From contig JAAANX010000036.1 of NCBI GenBank assembly GCA_009909085.1, positions 1 through 64,000 on the forward strand: DNA of 64,000 nt, in the 5' to 3' direction. This document shows positions 53,779 to 62,965 of the stretch, piece by piece. The notes under the pieces are model-generated. The model saw only the letters and a program-made list of their open reading frames with translations, made no database searches and had not been told where the DNA came from. Source of the DNA: Cyanobacteria bacterium GSL.Bin1 (GTDB lineage Bacteria; Cyanobacteriota; Cyanobacteriia; Cyanobacteriales; Rubidibacteraceae). Positions within the stretch are counted from its first letter, which is position 1, and each line of letters begins with the position of its first letter. Position numbers and translations under genes: made by a program.

Positions 53779-55125
53779 ATGAGTTACGATTACGATTTAT
53801 TTGTGATTGGCGGTGGTTCTGGTGGGATTGCTGCTGCCCGTCGCGCCACTGAATATGGGGCAAAAGTGGCATTAGCCGAATTTGACCGTTTAGGCGGCAC
53901 TTGTGTCAATCGAGGCTGCATTCCCAAAAAATTGATGGTCTATGCATCTCACTTTCCGCACTGGTTTGAAGATGCCAAAGATTATGGTTGGTCAGTGGGA
54001 GAAGCCTCACTCAACTGGAAAAAGATGACCACAGCAGTCAATGGGGAAGTGGATCGCCTCAATGGCGTCTATCAGCGAATGCTAGATAAAGCAAATGTTA
54101 CCGTTTATCAGGGCTATGCTCAATTTGTTGATGCCCATACCCTTGCCATTGGCGAGGAAAAAGTCACAGCCGATAAAATTTTAATTGCGGTGGGCGGGAT
54201 TCCAGAAAGAGCCGCTGTTCCTGGCATTGAACACGCGATTATCTCTGATCGTATGTTTACCTTACCCGAGCAACCGAAGCGGTTTGTGGTTCTCGGTGGG
54301 GGGTATATTGGCGTTGAATTTGCTTGTATTCTCAATGCTTTGGGTTCAGAAGTCACTCAGATTATTCGCCGTCCCTATATTCTGCGGGGCTTTGATCATG
54401 ATATTCGCGAACATCTCCAAAATAGTCTGATTGAGCAAGGGGTAAAAGTTTGGGGAAATACGAAAATTAAGGCGATTGAACAAACAAAAGATGGGTTGAA
54501 ATTAACGACAACCGGCGATCGCGCAGAAACGATCACAGCCGATGTGGTCTTAGCGGCAACCGGACGCATCCCGCGCTTAGAAAAGTTAGGATTAGATCAA
54601 ACCGGTGTTGAAGTGAAAAATGGCGCGATCGCGGTAAATAATTATAGCTGTACCACGGTTCCCAATATCTTTGCCGTTGGGGATTGTACGGATCGCATTA
54701 ATCTCACCCCTGTAGCAATTCAAGAAGGACGTGCTTTTGCCGATACCGAATTTGGCGGGAAAGATCGGATCATGAGTCACGAAAATGTGCCTTCAGCCGT
54801 ATTTACGAGCCCAGAAGCAGCCACAGTCGGCTTCACTGAAGGCGAAGCGAAAGAGAAATATGGTGAGGATGCCATTCAAATTTACCGAGCAAGATTTGGT
54901 TCCACCTACTTTAGTTTGACCCAGCGGAAAGAAAAAGTCATGTTGAAGCTGGTTGTGGAAAAAAGCAGTGATCGCGTTCTCGGGGCGCACATGGTGGGCG
55001 AAGCGGCTGCGGAAATTATGCAAGGGGTTGCCATTCCGATTAAAATGGGCGCAACCAAAGCTGATTTTGATGCGACGGTTGCCATTCACCCCTCGGTTGC
55101 CGAAGAATTTGTCACCATGCGTTAA
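53779..55125 (+). CDS. gor: Glutathione-disulfide reductase
   Basis: A 448-aa flavoenzyme that reduces GSSG with NADPH. The FAD site is YDLFVIGGGSGGIAAARRA (residues 5-23), the redox disulfide GGTCVNRGCIPKK has C42 and C47, the NAD(P) site is VVLGGGYIGVEFA, and the C-terminal HPSVAEEF carries the catalytic His. ATTGG-rich spacer and AGGAG precede the ATG by 7 nt. A bidirectional terminator follows at 55136-55162. The 174-bp upstream gap holds no gene. Confidence 0.95.
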   Translation: MSYDYDLFVIGGGSGGIAAARRATEYGAKVALAEFDRLGGTCVNRGCIPKKLMVYASHFPHWFEDAKDYGWSVGEASLNWKKMTTAVNGEVDRLNGVYQRMLDKANVTVYQGYAQFVDAHTLAIGEEKVTADKILIAVGGIPERAAVPGIEHAIISDRMFTLPEQPKRFVVLGGGYIGVEFACILNALGSEVTQIIRRPYILRGFDHDIREHLQNSLIEQGVKVWGNTKIKAIEQTKDGLKLTTTGDRAETITADVVLAATGRIPRLEKLGLDQTGVEVKNGAIAVNNYSCTTVPNIFAVGDCTDRINLTPVAIQEGRAFADTEFGGKDRIMSHENVPSAVFTSPEAATVGFTEGEAKEKYGEDAIQIYRARFGSTYFSLTQRKEKVMLKLVVEKSSDRVLGAHMVGEAAAEIMQGVAIPIKMGATKADFDATVAIHPSVAEEFVTMR

Positions 55126-55135
55126 CCATTCAATC

Positions 55136-55162
55136 CGTTAGGGGTAGAACTTGCCCCTAACG
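55136..55162. terminator. Bidirectional terminator between gor and the O-antigen-ligase gene
   Basis: CGTTAGGGG (55136-55144) and CCCCTAACG (55154-55162) form a perfect 9-bp stem with a 9-nt loop, located in the 31-bp gap between two convergent genes and overlapping the last codon of the minus-strand gene (55157). No long T-tract is present. Confidence 0.6.
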
Positions 55163-57673
55163 TTGTTCCACTTGCTGCAGTAATGCTTGACGTTGCGGTT
55201 GTAAGGCTAAATCTAAATCGGGAAAATAAGCAGAGGTGGGAAAAAGCGAATTCAACCAGACAACGATGGGGATATTCTCCACCACTTGGAAATAATCAGA
55301 GGGGGTTGCCCCGCCCAAATGTCGCATATTCACGCCAAATCCCAGCCGTTGCCGTCGGTACTGCCAAGTAGGCGCCTTTTGTTTCAACCAACTCTCAAAC
55401 GTCTCTGCATTCGTCATGCTCGTTAAGAGAGCCTCTAAACGTTCCTCGGGAATCATTTCTTTTCTGGCTCGAATCCAAGCTTGTTGTAAGTGTTGGGAGC
55501 GTTGTTCCGGTTGTACCCAAGCCAAGAGTAACTGCTGCGCTGGGCTGGGAGAGAGAGTTTTCTCCACACTGGCTACAGCTTCCCCGGTGCTAATTTTTAA
55601 GACCGCTTGACTCAAGGGTGAGCCATACTCTTGAAGATCTTCTTTCGCCCCTGCTAAATTGCCTTGCCACCACAAGAAGCTGCCTCGAATTTGATGGAGA
55701 TCAGTCTCCAACTCCGTAGAAAGATTATCAGAATTTAAAAGTTGACTACATTGCGCGATCGCGCTTGCCATCACCTGGGGATAAATCGGTTGCAACCCTG
55801 GTAATGTCCAAAGGGGACTCGTCATAAAAATGGGATTGCGCAAGACTTCTAAACTAAAGGCTTGTACAGCTAACTCGGTTTGATTGTGAGCCAGCAGACT
55901 TAAGCCTAAACTATAGAAAACGCCCCGTTTTGCCGGGAGTAGTTGTGCCGACTGAGCAAAGGATTGAGTCGCCTCTTGAGGATTCCCTTGCTTGAGTTGT
56001 AACCAGCCTAAGTTCGTATAACCAAATTCGCGATCGCGCGATGCTTCTAAGCCGGCTTCAAACCAATTGACGCTTTGGGCTAATAAGTCTTGATGCTGTG
56101 CTGCATTACCGGCGGTTAACGCCCTTTCTCCTAAATTCCAACCCAATTGATAAGAATAGTAAGGCTCCCAAGGAACCAGTTTATGGGCTTGGGTTAACCG
56201 TTCTACGAAGCCCTCCCAATTGGGTTCAGCTTGCGCTAAGGCACTGAAGCCTTGACTCGAAACTTGCCACCCGCGATGAATGGGAAAGAGCCAAATCAAA
56301 ACGGCAACGGTAAAGCCTAACCCCGCTAAGCCGAGTTGTGGTGCAGAAGGAAGGGTGACAAAATCTTTTTGTCGTAAAATTGACGCGATCGCGGCTAAAT
56401 AAATTACTAACGTCCCACTAATCGCAATATTATCCAACTGATAATCTGTGAGACTGACAACAACGTAACCGAACAAAGCGCAGAACAAACTCCCTGCAAT
56501 GATTAAGTCTGTGCTGTCTAATTTTGTCGCAAACCAACGCCAGACTAAGTAGCCAAATAAGACGACTGCCCCCAATTGGATCAGCACGCCCCACAAACCC
56601 AGCTCGGCAAACAGCTGTGCCGGTGTACTGTGCAACTGATAAATTAGTTGTGCTTCATATCCAGCCCAGTCTGGCAAATATTCCTGATATAACCAAGGGA
56701 CATTCCCTAAACCAACACCAGTAAATAAATCACTCTTCCCCATTTGCCAACCGGTCGTCATTGTAATCAGGCGATAAGCAAATTGTCCGCCCCCTTCTCC
56801 TGAGAATAGTGCCAACAAGAGACTCCGTAGACGATTATTGGCAAAAATAAAGAGTAAGACGACAAGGACACTGCCCAAAGCACTCAGTACTAACCAAATG
56901 CGAGGAATGGCACTGCGAAGGAGCGCGATCGCTAATGCCGTGAGGAGAACTGCCAGTAAGCCCAACCAACCACCCCGAGAACTGGTGGTGTATAAATCCA
57001 TCAAACCCAAACCAATGCCACTCCACCACAGCCAGCGTCGCCAACCGGGTTCTAAAATCGCCAGTGCTGCCAGTAAAGGGAGGGCTAAGACTAAATAACC
57101 GGCTACATAATTTTGATGCCCCAAGGGTGCCCAATTTCGTAACTCTAAAACAGATAAATCAAAACGAACGCTCGCCCCAACGGCTTCTAATTGCTCTAAA
57201 CGGTCTAATTCGGGGAAAAGGGTTTGCGTTCCCCAAAGCGTAAGGCTAATGAAGATAAAAGCGAGACTTAAATAACCTTGCCAGCGTAAGCAACGGTAAC
57301 GCCGTTCTGGATGGTCAAACCAATAGTTAAGGGTATAAAGGGCAACAATGAAACATAAACTAGCCCAGCTATACCAGCGAGCAGGATTAGGCAGTTCTGC
57401 AAAAATAGTGGTAACAATCAAGCTGGCAATGACAACTCCTACCCCGAAATCCAGGTTGTTGCCCAGTTGTGGAAAACATCTTGCTCTGAAACTGATTCCC
57501 AACCCCCACAAGACTGGACAAAGCAAACCTACTTGCCAAATCAATACCCACGGCCAAACCACCATTAAACTATGGCTATCGGGCATTAAAGTAAAGAGAG
57601 CATAAAAGCCAGCGGTTAGTAAGGCCAGAAGTTGACCACTGCTAGATTGAGACGGCGAGGAAGTGCGATTCAT
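55157..57673 (-). CDS. O-antigen ligase family protein with TPR repeats
   Basis: An 838-aa protein. The N-terminal half has about ten membrane segments with a Wzy_C/ligase loop (NYVAGYLVLALPLLAALAI and SSRGGWLGLLAVLLTALAI). The C-terminal half from about residue 470 has TPR-type helices (for example EFGYTNLGWLQLKQGNPQEA and KRGVFYSLGLSLLAHNQTEL). This layout is known from cyanobacterial IctB/O-antigen ligase relatives. It lies 6 bp after the sugar-transferase gene and is probably co-transcribed, so it may join or polymerise the glycan that the transferase starts. Confidence 0.85.
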   Translation of the reverse strand: MNRTSSPSQSSSGQLLALLTAGFYALFTLMPDSHSLMVVWPWVLIWQVGLLCPVLWGLGISFRARCFPQLGNNLDFGVGVVIASLIVTTIFAELPNPARWYSWASLCFIVALYTLNYWFDHPERRYRCLRWQGYLSLAFIFISLTLWGTQTLFPELDRLEQLEAVGASVRFDLSVLELRNWAPLGHQNYVAGYLVLALPLLAALAILEPGWRRWLWWSGIGLGLMDLYTTSSRGGWLGLLAVLLTALAIALLRSAIPRIWLVLSALGSVLVVLLFIFANNRLRSLLLALFSGEGGGQFAYRLITMTTGWQMGKSDLFTGVGLGNVPWLYQEYLPDWAGYEAQLIYQLHSTPAQLFAELGLWGVLIQLGAVVLFGYLVWRWFATKLDSTDLIIAGSLFCALFGYVVVSLTDYQLDNIAISGTLVIYLAAIASILRQKDFVTLPSAPQLGLAGLGFTVAVLIWLFPIHRGWQVSSQGFSALAQAEPNWEGFVERLTQAHKLVPWEPYYSYQLGWNLGERALTAGNAAQHQDLLAQSVNWFEAGLEASRDREFGYTNLGWLQLKQGNPQEATQSFAQSAQLLPAKRGVFYSLGLSLLAHNQTELAVQAFSLEVLRNPIFMTSPLWTLPGLQPIYPQVMASAIAQCSQLLNSDNLSTELETDLHQIRGSFLWWQGNLAGAKEDLQEYGSPLSQAVLKISTGEAVASVEKTLSPSPAQQLLLAWVQPEQRSQHLQQAWIRARKEMIPEERLEALLTSMTNAETFESWLKQKAPTWQYRRQRLGFGVNMRHLGGATPSDYFQVVENIPIVVWLNSLFPTSAYFPDLDLALQPQRQALLQQVEQR

Positions 57674-57679
57674 TTTAAT

Positions 57680-59125
57680 TTAGTACGCGCCTTTAGCCAG
57701 GAACAAGATGCGGAACGTTTCCACTAAAATTTCTAAGTCTAAGTTAAATGACCAGTTATCAATATAGTAAAGATCCAAACGCGCCACATCATTGAAATCT
57801 TCAAGATCAGACCGTCCCGAAACTTGCCACAGCCCTGTAATGCCCGGTAAGACATTATGGCGAGTATGATGCCAGTGAGTAAAGCGCTCGACATCCCGCG
57901 CTGGAAGGGGACGGGGACCGACGAGACTCATTTGACCAGCAAGGACGTTAAACAGTTGCGGAAGTTCATCCAAGCTGGTGCGACGGAGAAATTTACCAAT
58001 GGGGATAATACGCGGATCATCTTCAATTTTGAAGAGAACACCATCCGTTTTATTTTTTGCTTCGAGGGTCGGCTGTAGCGATTCGGCATTGGGAATCATG
58101 GTGCGGAATTTCCACATGGAAAATACTTTGCCGTGTAAGCCCACCCGTTCTTGACAGAAAAAGGGATTGCCCGGAGAACAAAGATAAATCGCGATCGCGA
58201 TGCCAACCAATAAGGGCAAAATGAAAAGGATGCCCAAAAAAGCGCCAATCACATCCAATCCCCGTTTGAAGCGATATTCCCAAGCCGCGAGCGTGGGGGG
58301 TTCCACTCGCAGGGTCGCCACGCCCGCAAATATTTCCGGGACTCCTCGCCGGTACAACATTTCTCGACTGGAGGGAATCAACCGCATGGGAATGCGAAAA
58401 CGCCGTAACTGCCAATACAAACTAGAAGCAAGTTCGGTTTCCGGTAAATTAGCCACTAAAACTTCTTGCGGATTCGCTTTCAGAATGTGTTTTAACAAGG
58501 TGGCATCATGCATTGTCGCAGTTTTTGCGGTGCCAACCACTTGATAATGAGAGCGTTGGTGCAAGGTATCGGATAAGCGATGAATTTGATCGGGATTACC
58601 AATAATAAAAACAGAGATCGGCGGTTGTTTGGCAGCACAGTGTTTGAGAATGAGCGTCGCGAGTAAGCGAAAGCCAATGAGGAGAAAAATGCTACTCAGC
58701 CAAGCGGTAAAAAACAGCGATCGCGGTGGATCAAGCTTGGGATCATAAAAGTAACTTAAGACTAGCGATCCTAAATAAACCGCACTGGTTATTCTGCCCA
58801 GTTGCAAATAATTTTTCCATTGGGTGGCAGACGTGTATAATCCCGCTTGAGTCAAACCGAGAATAATGATTCCAGAAAAAATCCAAAAGGGACTCGGGAT
58901 TCCCAACCATGTCCACCAAACGAGTTGCGAAGGAATCGGCGAATAAAATTGATTGAGATAACGAGCCAATTGCCACGCGATCGCGAGCGCGAGTAAATCA
59001 CTGAGGAGAAGAGTCACCATTCGCGACCAAGACCAGTCTAGTAAATTGCCAAGTGTAAACTTTTCTGGGGCACGGATATCCGATTTTTTGCGCTGGAGAT
59101 GGTTGAGCCACAGACTTTCATTCAT
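57680..59125 (-). CDS. Polyprenyl-phosphate sugar-phosphotransferase (WbaP/WcaJ-like)
   Basis: A 481-aa protein. The N-terminal part has four membrane helices and a CoA-binding-like fold (PISVFIIGNPDQIHRLSDTL). The catalytic bacterial transferase domain (about 285-481) contains RGLDVIGAFLGILFILP, then ERVGLHGKVFSMWKFRTM and RRTSLDELPQLFNVLAG then SLVGPRP, the canonical set. It would transfer the first sugar-phosphate to undecaprenyl phosphate and is the best candidate starter for the Wzx/Wzy EPS unit encoded at 16-42 kb. Convincing Shine-Dalgarno not seen. Confidence 0.93.
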   Translation of the reverse strand: MNESLWLNHLQRKKSDIRAPEKFTLGNLLDWSWSRMVTLLLSDLLALAIAWQLARYLNQFYSPIPSQLVWWTWLGIPSPFWIFSGIIILGLTQAGLYTSATQWKNYLQLGRITSAVYLGSLVLSYFYDPKLDPPRSLFFTAWLSSIFLLIGFRLLATLILKHCAAKQPPISVFIIGNPDQIHRLSDTLHQRSHYQVVGTAKTATMHDATLLKHILKANPQEVLVANLPETELASSLYWQLRRFRIPMRLIPSSREMLYRRGVPEIFAGVATLRVEPPTLAAWEYRFKRGLDVIGAFLGILFILPLLVGIAIAIYLCSPGNPFFCQERVGLHGKVFSMWKFRTMIPNAESLQPTLEAKNKTDGVLFKIEDDPRIIPIGKFLRRTSLDELPQLFNVLAGQMSLVGPRPLPARDVERFTHWHHTRHNVLPGITGLWQVSGRSDLEDFNDVARLDLYYIDNWSFNLDLEILVETFRILFLAKGAY

Positions 59126-59250
59126 TGCAAATGGGTTGACTGGGAGTCGTGCTAATCGTAAGGAACATTACTACTCATTGTTCCCAGATCACTCTTGATC
59201 AATATCAAGGCACAACTCCTTTTCCTGTTTTTCCTGCGGAGTAACCCCAA

Positions 59251-62200
59251 TTATTTTTGCTGTTGAGCAACTTCCATTTCTTCCGATGGCGGCAGTAACC
59301 GTTTAGAAGAAGGGCGAAACTTATCCGTTTCGCGCAGCCGTTGACTCAGAAAACGACAAATTTCAAGAATGATATGGGGGCGTTGACTGATCACACTGAT
59401 AAAACGGCTTTTTTCCAGCTTGAGTAGGGTACAGTCTTGCAGCGCGATCGCGCTTTCCCAATGGGGGGCTTCATCAAACAGGGACACTTCCCCAAAATAT
59501 TCCCCGACGGAGAGGTGCCGTAAATCTTGGGATTCGCCATCAAAGTCTTTCACAATGCGAACGCTACCTTCGGCAATAATATAAAGATGCGTTCCCCATT
59601 TCCCTTCGCTAAAGATGGTTTGACCCGCCAACACTTGTTGTTGTTCGAGGGCTTTGTCAATTAAAAGCAGTTCTTCCAACGATAAGTTCTTAAACAGCGC
59701 GACGTTTTTCAGCAGGAGTAAACGATTCATAAGGACATTTTGGAGAGATGGACGATGAAGGATTGGGAGAAACAGTTGTTGTGCCGTATTTTTAACCAGG
59801 GGATCCGGATCTTTCATCAAGGCAAAGGGCACGGTTGCCATGACAATTAAGGCACCAATCCGAATCCAACGATCGCGCGCTTCTAATGCCTCTAAGAGCA
59901 ATTTATACCCTTTAGACCGTAACCACGCTGGCGAGGTGCTCCGAGAAGGAGTAGGCTTGGGCTGGGGTTGACCCATTTCTTCTAAAATCGGCATCAAGGG
60001 CAGGGCAAAGCGTCGCTGGGGCAAGGTAGCAAGGACTTCTACGGCATTAGCAACTTCCCGGGGATTGGTGGAATTAAAGGCGCGACTAACCGTATTAACG
60101 GTACGGGAGTGCCCTAAGCAGGAGAGAATGTATAACACTTTCTGGACGACCCGGTTATGGTAATCGGCAATCGCGATTGCCAACGGTCGCCAGTTCGGGT
60201 CAGACTGGGGAATTTGTTTTTGCCAGGCTTGCGTTTTACTGAGTTCCCGAAAATCAGGGGCAAGATACTCTAAGAGAATTTCATTGGCTTTTTTACTGCG
60301 CACTTGGGTAATGGCAGTAATTGCGGTATTGACCACTTCTGAGTTACGAGAAGACAGGCTATCTTTTGCCAGTGCTAGTCCTTGTTCCCCATAAGTCGCT
60401 AACACTTTTGCTGCTTCTTGTCGCACCCGTGGATCGGCATCTCCTAATCCCATACCCACATTATGGAGCATTCCTTCACAACGGGTAACCCCCAAGAGAT
60501 GGAAGGCCGCTGCCCGCACTTGTGAATCAGGATGCTTTAATTCGCGAGTTGCCATTTCTGCAATCTCCACATCCCTACGATCCGCAATTTTTGCTAACGC
60601 TTCTAATCCTACTTTTTTGAGGGAAGGATTCTCATTTTTGAGAATCGGTTCCAGGAGGTACAGTAAATCACGATTTTCAGTTTTAGCAATCACTCGCGCG
60701 ATCGCGCTCGCCGCTTGTTCTTCCCAAGGCGAGTGCCAAACTTGATCACTCAGTTCTTCAATTTCACGATTGCTGGGGCTGACGGACATTTTCACTGCCA
60801 GGGCAGCTAAAAGCCGAATTTTTTGGCTTTCTTCTTGCAGCAGTTGCCGGATCTTCGGCAGGGGAATCGCTTCTTCGTTGGCAATTAAAATTTCTAAAGC
60901 AGTGGTCTTTAGGGCAACGCGATCGCTGTCCAAGAATTCTCGAAATTTTTCTAGGGCTTCGGCATCTGCATCTGCACCAAACACATCCACTACGGCTAAG
61001 CGAATTGCAGCATCATTCCCACTTTCTTCGAGTAACACTTTCACTTCTGGTAAAAATTGACTCGGTTTTCCTAAACGACGGGCTAATTCCAAGCCTTTCA
61101 CTTTCGTATAAGGATCGCCATTAATAATTAAATCTTGGATCGCTGTACTCGAACCGGGCGGGAGTTGAGTGCGGTAATTAAATTCATCTAATTCCAGCGT
61201 ATTGGAACGGATCATGCTCTCTAAGCCTTCGGCGTAGAGTTTGCCCATCGGCAGTCGCGCCAGGAGACCCACTGTCGTGAGAAGAATCGCGATCCCAGCA
61301 ATTTGCGTGGCACTGAGAAAGGCTTGTGCGACCAGTAAGGAAACACCGGCGAGGGTGAGTCCGACTGCATAGAAGATACCATCGGTCAGCGTGCGCACTC
61401 GTCCCGAAAACTCTGGGGGAATCGCATTATAGTTCAGTTGGTGAACGGGCGTTGCTAAGCCTTTATTTAAGGAATCGCCATTGATATTGAGCGCGATCGC
61501 GCTTTTGAGATCCCCACGCAGGGCAAATCCCGCTAATGCTGCGAGTGTCACCATGGGATAAGCGACATTCATTCGCGCCACTCCTAACCAGCGGAGTAAG
61601 GGACGAGTGACACAAAACAGCGTTGCAATTTGTGTGGTACTGGTAATAATGCGAACTTGTCCCAAAAAACCGGTCAATTCAGCATCTGTAAAATGACTGG
61701 CATAGGTACTAAACCAGAGAAACTCCGACATCACATAAATCAGAATGAAGAGAAAGCTGCTGCTGGCTAGGTAAAAAACGAGGGGATAGCGTTGCACTAA
61801 ATCCGGAAAGGTTTTCAATGATTCAATCAAACCCACCCGTTTGCTGGCGTAACTACTTTCAAGTCGAGGTTGCGAATTTTCTAAATAAATGACTTGCGCG
61901 ATCGCGATCCCAAAAATCAAAATGACACAAGCGAGTAACTGACGATTATTCAAATACTGTGCCAACAGCGTGGTTAACATCCCACCTAACAAAATCCCCA
62001 CCGCTTGGGCAATCCCCAAAAATGGGGCATAACGCTTATACTCCAGAGTGGTAAAGTAATCCGTGACGAGGTTGGGATAGAGAATATTGATATATAAATC
62101 AAACTGAAAAAACGCTGTAATGCTGATGCAAAAGTATAAAGGGAGCGTGTTGAAATTCAGCAGGAAACAGAAAACTGTAAAAAAAAGAATCGACCCGACA

Positions 62201-62466
62201 AGCACGTATTGAAACAAGCGCACCCGACTAAAGCGATCAATGATTTGAGAAACACCACCATAAGCCAAAGTTGAGAAAAGCCCTAGCAAAATAAAAGAAA
62301 GCGGAAGATACTCAGCACCAGCGTTACTCAGGAAAAGCGAGTTCGCAATATTCATTGCCATGATGCTATAAGTCAGCATCGTCACTGCAAGCAAGAGAAA
62401 TTGCGTGAGACGGTTCACTTTCCAAGTGGAGAGATTGAAGCGTTGTTCCACAAACGGGTTGATCAT
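59251..62466 (-). CDS. Nucleotide-transporter-like membrane protein fused to HEAT repeats and a cNMP-type domain
   Basis: A 1071-aa fusion. Residues 1-410 resemble the Npt1/TLC nucleotide transporter family (about 11-12 helices; NGDSLNKGLATPVHQLNYNA within a loop). HEAT repeats fill about 440-900 (for example AALAVKMSVSPSNREIEELS, RVRQEAAKVLATYGEQG). A CRP-like domain (930-1050) follows: GQTIFSEGKWGTHLYIIAEG then FGEVSLFDEAP. In the phosphate cassette the usual Arg (R-x-A) is replaced by E1004 (HWESA), so canonical cNMP binding is doubtful. No soluble partner is encoded adjacent. Confidence 0.82.
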   Translation of the reverse strand: MINPFVEQRFNLSTWKVNRLTQFLLLAVTMLTYSIMAMNIANSLFLSNAGAEYLPLSFILLGLFSTLAYGGVSQIIDRFSRVRLFQYVLVGSILFFTVFCFLLNFNTLPLYFCISITAFFQFDLYINILYPNLVTDYFTTLEYKRYAPFLGIAQAVGILLGGMLTTLLAQYLNNRQLLACVILIFGIAIAQVIYLENSQPRLESSYASKRVGLIESLKTFPDLVQRYPLVFYLASSSFLFILIYVMSEFLWFSTYASHFTDAELTGFLGQVRIITSTTQIATLFCVTRPLLRWLGVARMNVAYPMVTLAALAGFALRGDLKSAIALNINGDSLNKGLATPVHQLNYNAIPPEFSGRVRTLTDGIFYAVGLTLAGVSLLVAQAFLSATQIAGIAILLTTVGLLARLPMGKLYAEGLESMIRSNTLELDEFNYRTQLPPGSSTAIQDLIINGDPYTKVKGLELARRLGKPSQFLPEVKVLLEESGNDAAIRLAVVDVFGADADAEALEKFREFLDSDRVALKTTALEILIANEEAIPLPKIRQLLQEESQKIRLLAALAVKMSVSPSNREIEELSDQVWHSPWEEQAASAIARVIAKTENRDLLYLLEPILKNENPSLKKVGLEALAKIADRRDVEIAEMATRELKHPDSQVRAAAFHLLGVTRCEGMLHNVGMGLGDADPRVRQEAAKVLATYGEQGLALAKDSLSSRNSEVVNTAITAITQVRSKKANEILLEYLAPDFRELSKTQAWQKQIPQSDPNWRPLAIAIADYHNRVVQKVLYILSCLGHSRTVNTVSRAFNSTNPREVANAVEVLATLPQRRFALPLMPILEEMGQPQPKPTPSRSTSPAWLRSKGYKLLLEALEARDRWIRIGALIVMATVPFALMKDPDPLVKNTAQQLFLPILHRPSLQNVLMNRLLLLKNVALFKNLSLEELLLIDKALEQQQVLAGQTIFSEGKWGTHLYIIAEGSVRIVKDFDGESQDLRHLSVGEYFGEVSLFDEAPHWESAIALQDCTLLKLEKSRFISVISQRPHIILEICRFLSQRLRETDKFRPSSKRLLPPSEEMEVAQQQK

Positions 62467-62965
62467 TGAAGACAGATTAGGGTTGAGAGAGCGGAAAAAA
62501 GTGATTTAAGTGAGTCCATTAACTGGCATCTAGAACAGGTTAAAATTTCTTTCCTGGTCGAAGGCGCAACTATAACTTTCTCGACTTGAATTCCCATCGT
62601 AGCTTAAACGTAGCCCTTTTGCGACTTTTTTTGCAGGGAGTTTTTTACCCATTTTAGGCGTGTAACAATCAATACTTAAGCCAATCATCAATTGGTTCAA
62701 GCTAGCCTAATTGTGCAATCTCCTTTCTCCAATTCAGAAAGATTTCAAATTTGTGAAAATCACAACTAAATTTTGACAAGAGTTTTTACGATTTGTGCTC
62801 TTTCAGCTAAAGACTACTGATCTTGGTTGAAGTACTATTGACTCTTAATCGGTTGTTAAAGCCAGTTTGTTACAATCTCATAGAAAAGGAGATTTTAAGC
62901 TATAAATAATGTTCAGTGAGAACATCTCTATCTTCAATTGATATTCATAGTAAGGAGTAGCGGGT
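62467..62965. other. Intergenic region upstream of the DRTGG-domain gene
   Basis: Nearly 500 bp without a gene. TACAAT near 62873 is a candidate -10 but has no good -35 at the usual spacing. A small hairpin ATGTTC-AGTGA-GAACAT lies near 62909. The AAGGAG Shine-Dalgarno at 62952-62957 precedes the GTG start by 8 nt. This could be a long regulated leader. Confidence 0.35.

Noticed and set aside
56835-57134. Overlapping frames on both strands inside the O-antigen-ligase gene
   Set aside because: Shadows of the 838-codon membrane-protein frame.
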